From the NCBI GenBank assembly GCA_036567985.1, contig DATCTK010000077.1, positions 1 through 28,353 of the forward strand: DNA of 28,353 nt, written 5' to 3'. Positions 14,432 to 22,270 of this stretch are shown here, piece by piece. The position numbers and the translations under genes were made by a program. The notes below the pieces were generated by a model. It saw only the letters and a list, made by a program, of their open reading frames with translations, searched no databases and was not told the origin of the DNA. Position 1 is the stretch's first letter; each line of letters begins with the position of its first letter. The stretch comes from SZUA-229 sp036567985 (lineage in GTDB: Bacteria > Pseudomonadota > Gammaproteobacteria > SZUA-229).

Positions 14432-15151
14432 TTAACGATAATCTTTAGTTTCGTCGAACTTGACCATGGTGCCCAGCACCTGAAGGTAGGCCACAAGTGC
14501 CTGCATTTCAGTTTTGCCTTCAACTTCGGCCTTTGCAGATGCAATGTCTGCATCGGTGTAAGGCGCGGGGTTGCTTGGCATATTGCGCATCACTTCCATG
14601 GTTTTAACCGTCATTTCCGGGTCGATGGTTGCATCGTCCAGCCAGACGTAGTTCGGCATTACCGATTCAGGAACAACACTGCGAGGTGCACGTAAGTGCA
14701 GCACATGCCATTCGTCCGAGTATTTACCACCGACACGTGCCAGGTCAGGACCGGTACGTTTCGAGCCCCACTGGAATGGGTGGTCGTAAATAGACTCTGA
14801 GGCGAGTGAGTAATGGCCATAGCGTTCTTTTTCATCACGGAATGGACGGATCATCTGTGAGTGACAAAGATAACAGCCTTCACGGATGTAAACTTTACGA
14901 CCCATTAACTCTAATGGCTTGTATGGACGCACACCGTCACCTGGCTGCCAGTCATTCAATGTCTGGCCTTCCTTGCGATCCCACAGGATCTCTTTGTGCT
15001 GGTTATGTTCCATGGTTTCATCGAGATAGAACAGAGGTACGATCTCTACAATACCGCCCACAGAAACCAGCATTATGGTGATGATAACCATCACCACAAT
15101 ATTGGTTTCAAACTTTTTCTGGATAGGACCAGTTTGATTGTTATCAGACAT
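14432..15151 (-). CDS. ccoO: cbb3 oxidase monoheme subunit CcoO
   Basis: The 239-residue protein has an N-terminal membrane anchor (about 17-42) and a periplasmic cytochrome c domain with the single heme motif CYLCH (93-97), followed by the conserved SQMIRPFRDE and GPDLARVGGKYSD. The second heme ligand is probably a methionine in PESVMPNY. CcoO passes electrons from CcoP to the low-spin heme of CcoN. It begins 14 bases after the ccoN stop with GGAGGGAC before its ATG. The length is slightly above the usual 200-ish residues but in range for CcoO of gammaproteobacteria. Confidence 0.96.
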   Translation of the reverse strand: MSDNNQTGPIQKKFETNIVVMVIITIMLVSVGGIVEIVPLFYLDETMEHNQHKEILWDRKEGQTLNDWQPGDGVRPYKPLELMGRKVYIREGCYLCHSQMIRPFRDEKERYGHYSLASESIYDHPFQWGSKRTGPDLARVGGKYSDEWHVLHLRAPRSVVPESVMPNYVWLDDATIDPEMTVKTMEVMRNMPSNPAPYTDADIASAKAEVEGKTEMQALVAYLQVLGTMVKFDETKDYR

Positions 15152-15165
15152 TAATCGTCCCTCCC

Positions 15166-16593
15166 TTAAGCCGTTGCTGTCGCAGGCGCTGCAGCAGATT
15201 TCTCAGCGCTGGCCATGCGGATTGTCATAATTACGTTGTATAGCATTACTACCGCACCGGACCAGTAAATAAAGCCACCGATGGCACGCATTGCGTAGTA
15301 GGGATACATGGCCGCAACGGATTCAGCGAAGGTGTAGGTCAGGGTGCCGAACTCGTCGTAGTCTCGCCACATCAGGCCCTGCATGATACCGGAAACCCAC
15401 ATGGCGATGATGTAGACCACGGCACCGATTGTCGCCATCCAGAAATGCACGTTGATCAGGCTTTCCGAGTACATGCGTGTGTTCCACAGCTTCATGACCA
15501 GGTGATAAAGCGCACCCGCCGCCACCATGGCAACCCAGCCCAGGGCACCTGAGTGAACGTGACCGATGGTCCAGTCTGTGTAGTGAGACAGGGCGTTAAC
15601 GGTCTTGGATGACATAACCGGGCCTTCGAAGGTGGACATGGCGTAGAACGCCAGTGACACGATCAGGAAGCGCAGAATGTAGTCAGTACGCAGTTTGTCC
15701 CATGCGCCGGACAGGGTCATCATACCGTTGATAGCACCACCCCATGAAGGAATGATCATCGCCAGCGAGATAGCCGCGCCAACAGAGCCGGTCCAGTCTG
15801 GCAGAGCAGTGTATTGCAGGTGGTGAGCACCCAGCCATACATAACCGAAGGTTAGCGCCCAGAAATGGATAACCGAAAGACGGTAGGAGAACACTGGACG
15901 TCCAGCCTGCTTGGGAACGAAGTAGTACATAATGCCGAGGAAGCCCGCTGTCAGGTAGAAACCAACCGCGTTATGTCCCCACCACCACTGGATCATCGCG
16001 TCCTGTACACCGGAGAACACGGAATATGAATTGAACATATCCACCGGTACAGCCATGCTGTTAACCACGTGCAGGAAGGTGATCATGATCATCATTGACA
16101 GGAAGAACCAGTTCGACACGTAAATGTGCTTGGTCTTGCGGTTGGCAATGGTCATCACAAAGTTGAAGGTATAGCTTAACCACACCACCGCAATCGCGAT
16201 ATCAATCGGCCATTCCAGTTCGGCGTATTCCTTGGACTGGGTAATGCCCAGTGGCAGGGTGATAACCGCCGCCACAATAATCAGGTTCCAGCCAATAAAT
16301 ACGAACCATGCCAGCTTATTACTCCACAGAGGCACACCACAGGTGCGCTGTACAGAGTAGTAGGATGTGGCCATCAGGGCACTACCACCAAAAGCAAAAA
16401 TAACTGCATTGGTGTGCAGTGGACGTAAACGACCGAAGGTCAGTTCGGCGATATCAAAGTTCAGAAAAGGCCAGGCCAGTTCTGAGGCGATATACACGCC
16501 AACACCGGTGCCTACCACTAGGTAAACCACCGCCATGACGGTAAACGCTTTGATGACTTCAAAGTTATACTTCTGATCAAGCGAAGCTTGCAC
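15166..16593 (-). CDS. ccoN: cbb3-type cytochrome c oxidase catalytic subunit CcoN
   Basis: From the GTG at 16593 the protein has 475 residues and about 12 membrane helices. It is the heme b/heme b3/CuB subunit that reduces oxygen to water and pumps protons. Conserved histidines are H60 (RPLHTNAVIF), H207 (WWWGHNAVGF), H257/H258 (GAHHLQYT) and H345/H347 (TIGHVHSGALG), with the active-site tyrosine Y251 in FGYVWLG. The frame is open to an ATG at 16635, but GAGGAG eight to nine bases before the GTG, and residue numbering close to that of known CcoN proteins, support the shorter start. The tail ends in a low-complexity Ala/Thr run. It is the first gene of the operon and follows an approximately 530-nt leader from an FNR/ANR-type promoter. 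Confidence 0.97.
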   Translation of the reverse strand: MQASLDQKYNFEVIKAFTVMAVVYLVVGTGVGVYIASELAWPFLNFDIAELTFGRLRPLHTNAVIFAFGGSALMATSYYSVQRTCGVPLWSNKLAWFVFIGWNLIIVAAVITLPLGITQSKEYAELEWPIDIAIAVVWLSYTFNFVMTIANRKTKHIYVSNWFFLSMMIMITFLHVVNSMAVPVDMFNSYSVFSGVQDAMIQWWWGHNAVGFYLTAGFLGIMYYFVPKQAGRPVFSYRLSVIHFWALTFGYVWLGAHHLQYTALPDWTGSVGAAISLAMIIPSWGGAINGMMTLSGAWDKLRTDYILRFLIVSLAFYAMSTFEGPVMSSKTVNALSHYTDWTIGHVHSGALGWVAMVAAGALYHLVMKLWNTRMYSESLINVHFWMATIGAVVYIIAMWVSGIMQGLMWRDYDEFGTLTYTFAESVAAMYPYYAMRAIGGFIYWSGAVVMLYNVIMTIRMASAEKSAAAPATATA

Positions 16594-17127
16594 GAGAATG
16601 TCTCCTCTGTTTGACCCGAAATGGCCAGTCGTCAATAAACACCCGGAAGCGGGGCCTTACTGGCAAGTTGAACGTCTGTGTACCACCAGTAGCGGGTTGT
16701 TTCACATGTGTTCATTTGCCATATAAATCCCAGCTGTATGGTGTTTACTCACAACCGGCCTTTCGGGAGCTAAATGCTGCGAACAGCAACCCCATTTCTG
16801 GACGGGAACAAAACCTGGATAAACAGGTCTTATATAGCCCAAAAATTAATTGCTATCATTCAGGTGAGGCGTGTGAGGATCAATAAGTCGCTGATCAGGT
16901 GCCTGGGCGCCGGGTCTGTGTTACATAACGTTCAGCGGATTACTGGATCACGTACCTTCTTTAATTATCTAAGGCCCTTAATTTCTTTCGAAATTTCAGA
17001 GACTTACTTGCCTGCTGATAGTCATTTTCATGGCTGTCGACGGGGCGCTGGCTGCGCGCATCAGTGGCAAGACCACTGGTCTGAAGTCTTCAGCTGTCAC
17101 AGTCTGCCCGGTCGGCAGCCAAAATCG
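16594..17127 (-). other. long structured leader before ccoN
   Basis: About 534 bases separate the predicted ANR-type transcription start (17127) from the ccoN GTG. Near its 5' end the leader holds small hairpins: CAGTGG (17062-17067) with CCACTG (17073-17078), and CTGAA (17081-17085) with TTCAG (17089-17093). Further down ACCTG and CAGGT flank GATAAA (16813-16828). No convincing gene is seen on either strand: open frames of 91 and 134 codons on the plus strand show no domain, membrane helix or ribosome binding site. Whether it is a regulated 5' UTR, holds a small RNA, or contains a closer promoter is open. Confidence 0.45.
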
Positions 17128-17133
17128 AGCGTG

Positions 17134-17175
17134 ATTATAGAAGGTGTGTCATATCACATAACTGACCCACATCAA
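17134..17175 (-). promoter_or_regulatory. FNR/ANR-type class II promoter of ccoNOQP
   Basis: On the minus strand TTGATGTGGGTCAG (17175-17162) has a perfect TTGAT left half and a 3/5 right half against TTGAT-N4-ATCAA. A perfect TATAAT lies at 17139-17134. With a start at 17127 the box is centred exactly at -41.5 and the hexamer at -12 to -7, the class II geometry. cbb3 operons are commonly activated by FNR or ANR at low oxygen, which fits. The site is also within reach of the divergent FHA gene. Confidence 0.65.
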
Positions 17176-17392
17176 TAACTCACTGACATTTCAGTAAATT
17201 ATCGCATAAGTACATTTATAGATAGTGATATACCTGCTTTCACGCGGGGCATTATACAGAAGAGCCTGCAAAGTTGGAACGCCCTGCTTGTGTGAAATCA
17301 CAGAAAAGATTAGGGTATCTGTGGACTTAATTTCCCGATTCATATACTTAAGGTAGCTTAAGCACTTATCGACAAAGTGAAGGCAGAATAAC
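17176..17392 (+). promoter_or_regulatory. upstream region of the FHA gene
   Basis: This 217-base segment has no credible gene. TATACT at 17343-17348 may be a -10 box, giving a leader of about 38 bases, with a poor -35 match. TGTGA (17291-17295) and TCACA (17298-17302) form an inverted repeat, but their spacing is two bases rather than the six of a CRP site, so a CRP function is doubtful. Confidence 0.25.
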
Positions 17393-17767
17393 GTGGCATG
17401 TATAGTACAACTGGTTGACGGCGTGGTGGCTAACCGATTTGAAATCAGCAGCAGTGGGTTGACCTTTGGGCGCACCGCCGATAACCAGGTTGTGATCGAC
17501 GACCTGGCGGTAAGCTCGCAACATGCGCGGCTGACCCCGCTTACGGCGGAAAATGGCGAGGTGCAGTACTCGCTGGTGGACCTTGACAGCACCAACGGCA
17601 CTTTTGTCAATGAACAGAAGGTTGAGCGCCAGCTATTGCACCATAAGGACATAATCCGGGTGGGCTGGAACAGCTTTACCTTTATTAATGAAGACGAAGT
17701 AGACCTGGAAAAAACCACCAAAGTGAAGAAAAGCTGGATTCCCGGCGTTTACTACAGCGAAGATTAA
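17393..17767 (+). CDS. stand-alone FHA-domain protein
   Basis: The 124-residue protein starts at a GTG with AAGG about 11 bases upstream. It is almost entirely one forkhead-associated domain: the phosphothreonine-binding residues appear in order as GR (TFGRTADN, near 25-26), SxxH (VSSQHARL, near 41-45) and NG (DSTNGTFVN, near 66-67), followed by a short tail with the pattern KSWIPGVYYSED. FHA domains bind phosphothreonine peptides, so it probably acts as an adaptor for a Ser/Thr kinase or secretion system, but neither is in the window. It is divergent from ccoN and followed by RecQ. Domain assignment is firm; the partner is unknown. Confidence 0.9.
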   Translation: MACIVQLVDGVVANRFEISSSGLTFGRTADNQVVIDDLAVSSQHARLTPLTAENGEVQYSLVDLDSTNGTFVNEQKVERQLLHHKDIIRVGWNSFTFINEDEVDLEKTTKVKKSWIPGVYYSED

Positions 17768-17822
17768 CGCTCTGAATCAGCCAGCACTGGCATAGCATGT
17801 GATTCATCAGTAAAATCCGCTG

Positions 17823-17897
17823 ATGCTTATCGAACTCTTTATACTGGTCGCCGTTGTCCTGATCGTAGGGCTGGCAATCTTCTGGCCCAGCAAGTAA
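17823..17897 (+). CDS. possible 24-residue single-helix membrane microprotein
   Basis: A 25-codon frame (ATG at 17823, TAA at 17895-17897) encodes a strikingly hydrophobic peptide: LFILVAVVLIVGLAIFW bracketed by Glu near the N-terminus and a PSK tail, a complete single membrane helix. It sits in the 178-base gap between the FHA gene and recQ on their strand. No clear ribosome binding site precedes it, so translation might depend on coupling or not occur. The evidence is the helix alone; chance cannot be excluded. Confidence 0.35.
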   Translation: MLIELFILVAVVLIVGLAIFWPSK

Positions 17898-17945
17898 AGT
17901 TCAGCCCCCTAATTCTCAAAGGCTCAGCCACCAGGCAAATACTTT

Positions 17946-20066
17946 ATGTCTGAAACCGCACTCAATGTTCTGCAATCTGTTTTTGGTTACAGCGAATTCC
18001 GTCATCATCAGCAGAATGTGGTGCAGCGCCTGATCGACGGTGAAGATGCTGTGGTGCTGATGCCCACCGGCGGCGGTAAGTCGCTGTGCTACCAGATTCC
18101 CTCCATTGTGCGTCAGGGTGTGGGCATTATTGTCTCGCCGCTGATCGCGCTGATGCAGGACCAGGTAACCGCACTGCAGCAACTTGGTGTGAAAGCCGCC
18201 TTTGTTAATTCCTCGCTGGATCAGTTCGAGGCGCAGGAAGTGGAAACCCGTTTACTCAACGGCGAAATCGACCTGCTGTATGTGGCCCCCGAGCGGTTGA
18301 TGACCGAGCGCTTTCTTAATCTGTTAAATCGCTCACCGGTTGCGCTGTTCGCGGTGGACGAAGCCCATTGTGTATCCCAGTGGGGGCACGACTTTCGCCC
18401 CGAATACATCAAGCTGTCGGTATTGCATGAACGCTTTCCCGCGATCCCGCGCATTGCCCTGACCGCCACCGCCGATGAAGCCACCCGGCAGGAAATCATT
18501 GAACGCCTGGCCCTGCAGAATGCGGAATGTTACGTGTCCGGCTTTGACCGCCCCAATATCTGCTATCGGGTGGCAGAGAATAGCGGCAATGCGCGGGATG
18601 CACTGTATCGTTTTATTAAAAATGAACATGAAAATGACGCCGGTATTGTGTATTGTCTGTCGCGCAAAAAAGTCGAGCAGACCGCCGAATGGCTGTGTGA
18701 AAAGGGCTTTACCGCACTGCCGTATCACGCCGGGTTATCGCAGCAGGTCAGGCAGCAGAACCAGCACCGTTTTCTCAGCGAGGAAGGGGTGATTATCGTC
18801 GCCACTATTGCATTCGGCATGGGCATAGACAAACCCGATGTGCGCTTTGTCGCGCACCTGAATCTGCCGAAAAGCGTGGAAGCCTATTACCAGGAAACCG
18901 GGCGGGCAGGGCGAGACGGCCTGCCATCCACCGCCTGGATGATGTACGGGCTGCAGGATGTAATTACCCTCAAGCAGATGATGGAAAGCTCGGAGGCGGA
19001 CGAAGTCCATAAACGGGTGGAACGACACAAGCTGGATGCCATGCTGGGCTTTGCCGAGCTGACCAGCTGCCGGCGTCAGTCACTGCTGCATTATTTCGGT
19101 GACCAGCTGGACCAGCCCTGCGGCAATTGTGACACCTGCCTGAACCCGGTGGAAACCTGGGATGCCACCGTGGCGGCGCAGAAAGCCCTGTCCTGTGTGC
19201 ATCGCACCGGCCAGCGATTCGGTGTTACCTATCTCACCGATGTGTTGCTGGGCAAAAGCAATGAGCGCATAAAGAATTTTGGCCATGATCAACTGGGCGT
19301 ATTCGGTATTGGCAAGGAGCTGGATGCCAAACAGTGGCGTAACCTGTTTCGCCAGCTGATTGCGCGCAACCTGTTAACGGTGGACGTCCAGGGTCATGGC
19401 AGTTTACTGTTGCATGAAAACTGCCGCGGGGTGCTTAAGGGTGAAGAAACCCTGCACCTGCGCAAACAGTTATTGCAGACAAAAACAAAATCATCTAAAA
19501 GCAGGGTACAGGTTGCAAACAGTCAACTCTGGGAAGCGCTGCGTGCTGCACGCAAGGCTTTGTCGGAAGAACTGGATGTGCCACCCTTTGTTATCTTTCA
19601 CGATGCAACATTAATGGATATGATGGAACGTATGCCATTAAACCAGGAACAGTTATCCAGCGTCAGTGGCGTGGGTGCCACCAAACTGAAAAATTACGGT
19701 GAGGTCTTTCTTAAAGTGATACGCGAGCATCAAGATAACCAGCAAGCTGGTAGTTCAACAGATACCATCAATGAAACCTATGAGCTGTTCAATACAGGCA
19801 TGGACCTGGAGTCCATCGCGCAACAGCGGGGGCTGGGTCTGTCGACGATTTACAGTCATATTGCCAACCTGATTCAGCAGGGCCGGGTGGATGTGGAGGA
19901 TGTGGTTGATCTAAACAAAAAGGAAATTCAGGCAATACAGGCTGAAATTCTCGAGCTGGGTGAGGAGGCGAAACGGCTTAAGGCAATCTTTGAATATTTC
20001 GATGGCCAGTACGAATACGAAGTATTGCGTTGTATACGGGCCTCGGTGCAGGTGGGTAGTGCCTGA
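17946..20066 (+). CDS. recQ: ATP-dependent DNA helicase RecQ with extra C-terminal HTH domain
   Basis: The 706-residue protein is a 3'-5' helicase of the RecF recombination pathway. Motifs in order are Walker A TGGGKS (41-46), DEAH (138-141) with CVSQWGHDFRPEY, SF2 motif VI QETGRAGRDG (316-325), four zinc cysteines (C375, C392, C395, C398), an RQC winged helix (about 405-510) and an HRDC domain (about 525-592). Beyond HRDC is a further unit of about 100 residues (about 605-700) with an HTH (LESIAQQRGLGLSTIYSHI) and a helical end, resembling the HTH_40 extension known in some RecQ proteins; E. coli RecQ (about 609 residues) lacks it. AGG lies about ten bases before the ATG. It ends at a terminator shared with the facing gene. 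Confidence 0.96.
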   Translation: MSETALNVLQSVFGYSEFRHHQQNVVQRLIDGEDAVVLMPTGGGKSLCYQIPSIVRQGVGIIVSPLIALMQDQVTALQQLGVKAAFVNSSLDQFEAQEVETRLLNGEIDLLYVAPERLMTERFLNLLNRSPVALFAVDEAHCVSQWGHDFRPEYIKLSVLHERFPAIPRIALTATADEATRQEIIERLALQNAECYVSGFDRPNICYRVAENSGNARDALYRFIKNEHENDAGIVYCLSRKKVEQTAEWLCEKGFTALPYHAGLSQQVRQQNQHRFLSEEGVIIVATIAFGMGIDKPDVRFVAHLNLPKSVEAYYQETGRAGRDGLPSTAWMMYGLQDVITLKQMMESSEADEVHKRVERHKLDAMLGFAELTSCRRQSLLHYFGDQLDQPCGNCDTCLNPVETWDATVAAQKALSCVHRTGQRFGVTYLTDVLLGKSNERIKNFGHDQLGVFGIGKELDAKQWRNLFRQLIARNLLTVDVQGHGSLLLHENCRGVLKGEETLHLRKQLLQTKTKSSKSRVQVANSQLWEALRAARKALSEELDVPPFVIFHDATLMDMMERMPLNQEQLSSVSGVGATKLKNYGEVFLKVIREHQDNQQAGSSTDTINETYELFNTGMDLESIAQQRGLGLSTIYSHIANLIQQGRVDVEDVVDLNKKEIQAIQAEILELGEEAKRLKAIFEYFDGQYEYEVLRCIRASVQVGSA

Positions 20067-20089
20067 AATACAGCGGCTAGTCGTTATTA

Positions 20090-20142
20090 AAAAATAAACG
20101 CAGAGACGTCATCTACTGGCGGACGGCTCTGTATTTATTTTT
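20090..20142. terminator. bidirectional terminator between recQ and the GGDEF-EAL gene
   Basis: Arms 20090-20105 (AAAAATAAACGCAGAG) and 20127-20142 (CTCTGTATTTATTTTT) pair in 14 of 16 positions, and CGTC (20107-20110) pairs with GACG (20122-20125) inside. Each strand ends in a T-rich run. The right arm covers the stop codon of the minus-strand gene. Confidence 0.7.
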
Positions 20143-22270
20143 GTGCCTGATTAAGGCGACGGATCAGCCCGGGAATTTCATTGTGCGGTCGCGGCTTGGA
20201 AATCAGAAAACCCTGGATGGCGTCACAGCCCATATCATGCAGCATGTTCAGCACATGACTGTTTTCCACGCCTTCCGCAACCACGCGGTGTCCGAAGTTA
20301 TGGCTGAGATCAATAATCGAATGCACAATTTGTGTGTCGTCATTGTTTTTACTCATATCAAGAATAAACGACTTATCTATCTTTACCTCGTGTACCGGTA
20401 ACTGTTTTAAAGAGTTCAATGAGGAATAACCGGTACCGAAATCATCAATCGCATACTGTACCCCTTCGAGCATTGGATGCTGCATTAAATTAAGTGCCAT
20501 ATCATGATTGGTCATAATGCTGCTTTCGGTGATTTCCAGTTTGATATGCTGTGGCGCCGCATTATATTTCTGTATTGCACTGTGCAGTGTTTGCGGAAAG
20601 TGGGGGTTACTTAAGTTGCGTGCGGAAATATTAATAGAAATATCCAGCGCCAGTCCGCCATCCTGCCATTCGCGCCATTGTTTTAATGCCTGCTCTATCA
20701 CCCAGTCGGTCAGCTGGTTAATCAGGCCGGTATTTTCTGCCAGGTGAATAAACTGCTCCGGGGGGATAAAACCCTGTCGTGGATGATTCCAGCGTAGCAG
20801 TGCTTCTACACCATAGGCTTTATTATCTTTTATGCGAATTTGCGGCTGGTAATAAAGCGTTAACTGGTTTTCCTTAATGGCGGTCTGTAAGTCAGCCATT
20901 AACGCCAGGCGCCCCGGTGTATGAGTATCCAGTTGCGGGTTATAAACGGATATAGCCTGGCTGCTGCGTTTACTGTTATACATGGCAACGTCGGCGTGTC
21001 TGATCAGTGTGGACTGATCCTCACCGTGCTCGGGATAGAGTGCAATGCCGATGCTGGCATTGATGCTTACGGTCTGGTCACTCAGGTTGAAGGCCGGTTG
21101 CATCGCATGGATAATTTTCTCGCCTACATCAACTGCGTGCTTTTCATCTATATCCGGTAATACCACGGCAAATTCATCACCCCCCAGTCGGCCCACGGTG
21201 TCACTGGCACGCAGGGCAGAGGGAATACGTGTCGCCACCTGCTGCAGAATCAGGTCACCTTCCGGGTGCCCCAGGGTGTCGTTAATGTCCTTGAAATTAT
21301 TCAAATCAAGAATAAATACTGCCAGACGTGTTTTGTTGCGGCGTGCATAATCAATTGCCTGATTCAGTCGCTCAATCACCAGTACACGGTTGGGCAGGCC
21401 GGTGAGTGGATCATGCATGGCCTGATGGGTAATCTGTGCATTGAGCTCCTGCAGCGCATTGGTGCGTTCCCTGACCCGGTCTTCCAGCGAGATATTCAGT
21501 TCCTCAATTTCCTGCAGTGACTGATCACGGGATTCAACCGCATCTCTTAAGCGGATTCGCATCTGTTCAAAGGTCTGCGCCAGTTCCGATAATTCGTTTT
21601 TGCCCCTGATCTCAAGTGGTCTGTCGAAATTAAAGTGAATGATATGGTTGGCCGCTTCCCTGAGCTGCCTGATAGGGCGCGATACTTTTCTGATAAAACC
21701 CAGGTAGATGCCCAGGCCAATAAACAGACCAATCAGTAGGCTGATGCCGAGGTGAATTTGCAGGTTATTCCTCGGTTCGGTTAACAATGGAGTTTTATCG
21801 AGACCAATATAAATCTCAGCCAGCTGCTGCTGATTGAATTTCACTGGATATGCCTGGTGTAGAATGTCCTCCCGTTGCAGCAAGATGCTGAGTGTGCTGA
21901 AGGGGTCATTTTTAAGCGGTGCCATCTGCTCGGCCTGTTTAACTGAAGCCAGATCTGTATTGAAATAATTGGTCAGGGCATGTTTTTCATTGTCCAGGTA
22001 AATGGCATACACGACGCCATATTGCTGGCTGGTGTAGCGGGCAAATTCATTGATGGTGTGGTTATCGTAAATCAGCATCGGGTCAACTGACATGCTGCTC
22101 AGCAAACGACCGATGGAATTTCCTTTTTCTGCCAGTTTATTAAAGGCAATCTGTTTTTCCCGTTCGTATTGCAGGAACGCGCTGCTTAACAGCGCCAGCA
22201 GAATAATGCTGGCAATAAACAGCACGAACTGCCGTGCAATTGCAGAACTGATATAGGGGGATTGGCGCAT
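20135..22270 (-). CDS. membrane GGDEF-EAL protein with periplasmic sensor region and HAMP
   Basis: The 711-residue protein has a membrane helix (about 15-33), a periplasmic region of about 135 residues, a second helix (about 172-193), HAMP (about 194-247), a short coiled coil (about 247-280), GGDEF (about 285-445) and EAL (about 455-705). GGDEF is intact (363-367) with an RxxD inhibitory site at 354-357. EAL is also intact: E489-A490-L491, DDFGTGYSS (609-617), K630 and E666 (VVAEGVE). It could both make and break c-di-GMP, or use GGDEF as a GTP sensor for the EAL. Its start overlaps the stop of the binding-protein gene by one base (TAATG) and has no ribosome binding site of its own, so the two are coupled in translation and probably in function. 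Confidence 0.93.
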   Translation of the reverse strand: MRQSPYISSAIARQFVLFIASIILLALLSSAFLQYEREKQIAFNKLAEKGNSIGRLLSSMSVDPMLIYDNHTINEFARYTSQQYGVVYAIYLDNEKHALTNYFNTDLASVKQAEQMAPLKNDPFSTLSILLQREDILHQAYPVKFNQQQLAEIYIGLDKTPLLTEPRNNLQIHLGISLLIGLFIGLGIYLGFIRKVSRPIRQLREAANHIIHFNFDRPLEIRGKNELSELAQTFEQMRIRLRDAVESRDQSLQEIEELNISLEDRVRERTNALQELNAQITHQAMHDPLTGLPNRVLVIERLNQAIDYARRNKTRLAVFILDLNNFKDINDTLGHPEGDLILQQVATRIPSALRASDTVGRLGGDEFAVVLPDIDEKHAVDVGEKIIHAMQPAFNLSDQTVSINASIGIALYPEHGEDQSTLIRHADVAMYNSKRSSQAISVYNPQLDTHTPGRLALMADLQTAIKENQLTLYYQPQIRIKDNKAYGVEALLRWNHPRQGFIPPEQFIHLAENTGLINQLTDWVIEQALKQWREWQDGGLALDISINISARNLSNPHFPQTLHSAIQKYNAAPQHIKLEITESSIMTNHDMALNLMQHPMLEGVQYAIDDFGTGYSSLNSLKQLPVHEVKIDKSFILDMSKNNDDTQIVHSIIDLSHNFGHRVVAEGVENSHVLNMLHDMGCDAIQGFLISKPRPHNEIPGLIRRLNQAQK

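Noticed and set aside
16611..16886. 91-codon plus-strand frame upstream of ccoN
   Set aside because: It starts within the extended upstream frame of ccoN on the other strand, has no motif or ribosome binding site and overlaps the frame above.
16774..17178. 134-codon plus-strand frame upstream of ccoN
   Set aside because: No ribosome binding site, no recognisable domain, and it runs through the predicted ANR promoter on the other strand.
17291..17302. TGTGA/TCACA inverted repeat as a CRP site
   Set aside because: The half-sites are two bases apart rather than six, so CRP could not bind both halves in the normal way.
17191..17721. 176-codon frame on the minus strand across the FHA gene
   Set aside because: It is antisense to a protein with all FHA motifs, has no ribosome binding site and its translation is Ser/Thr-rich without domain structure.
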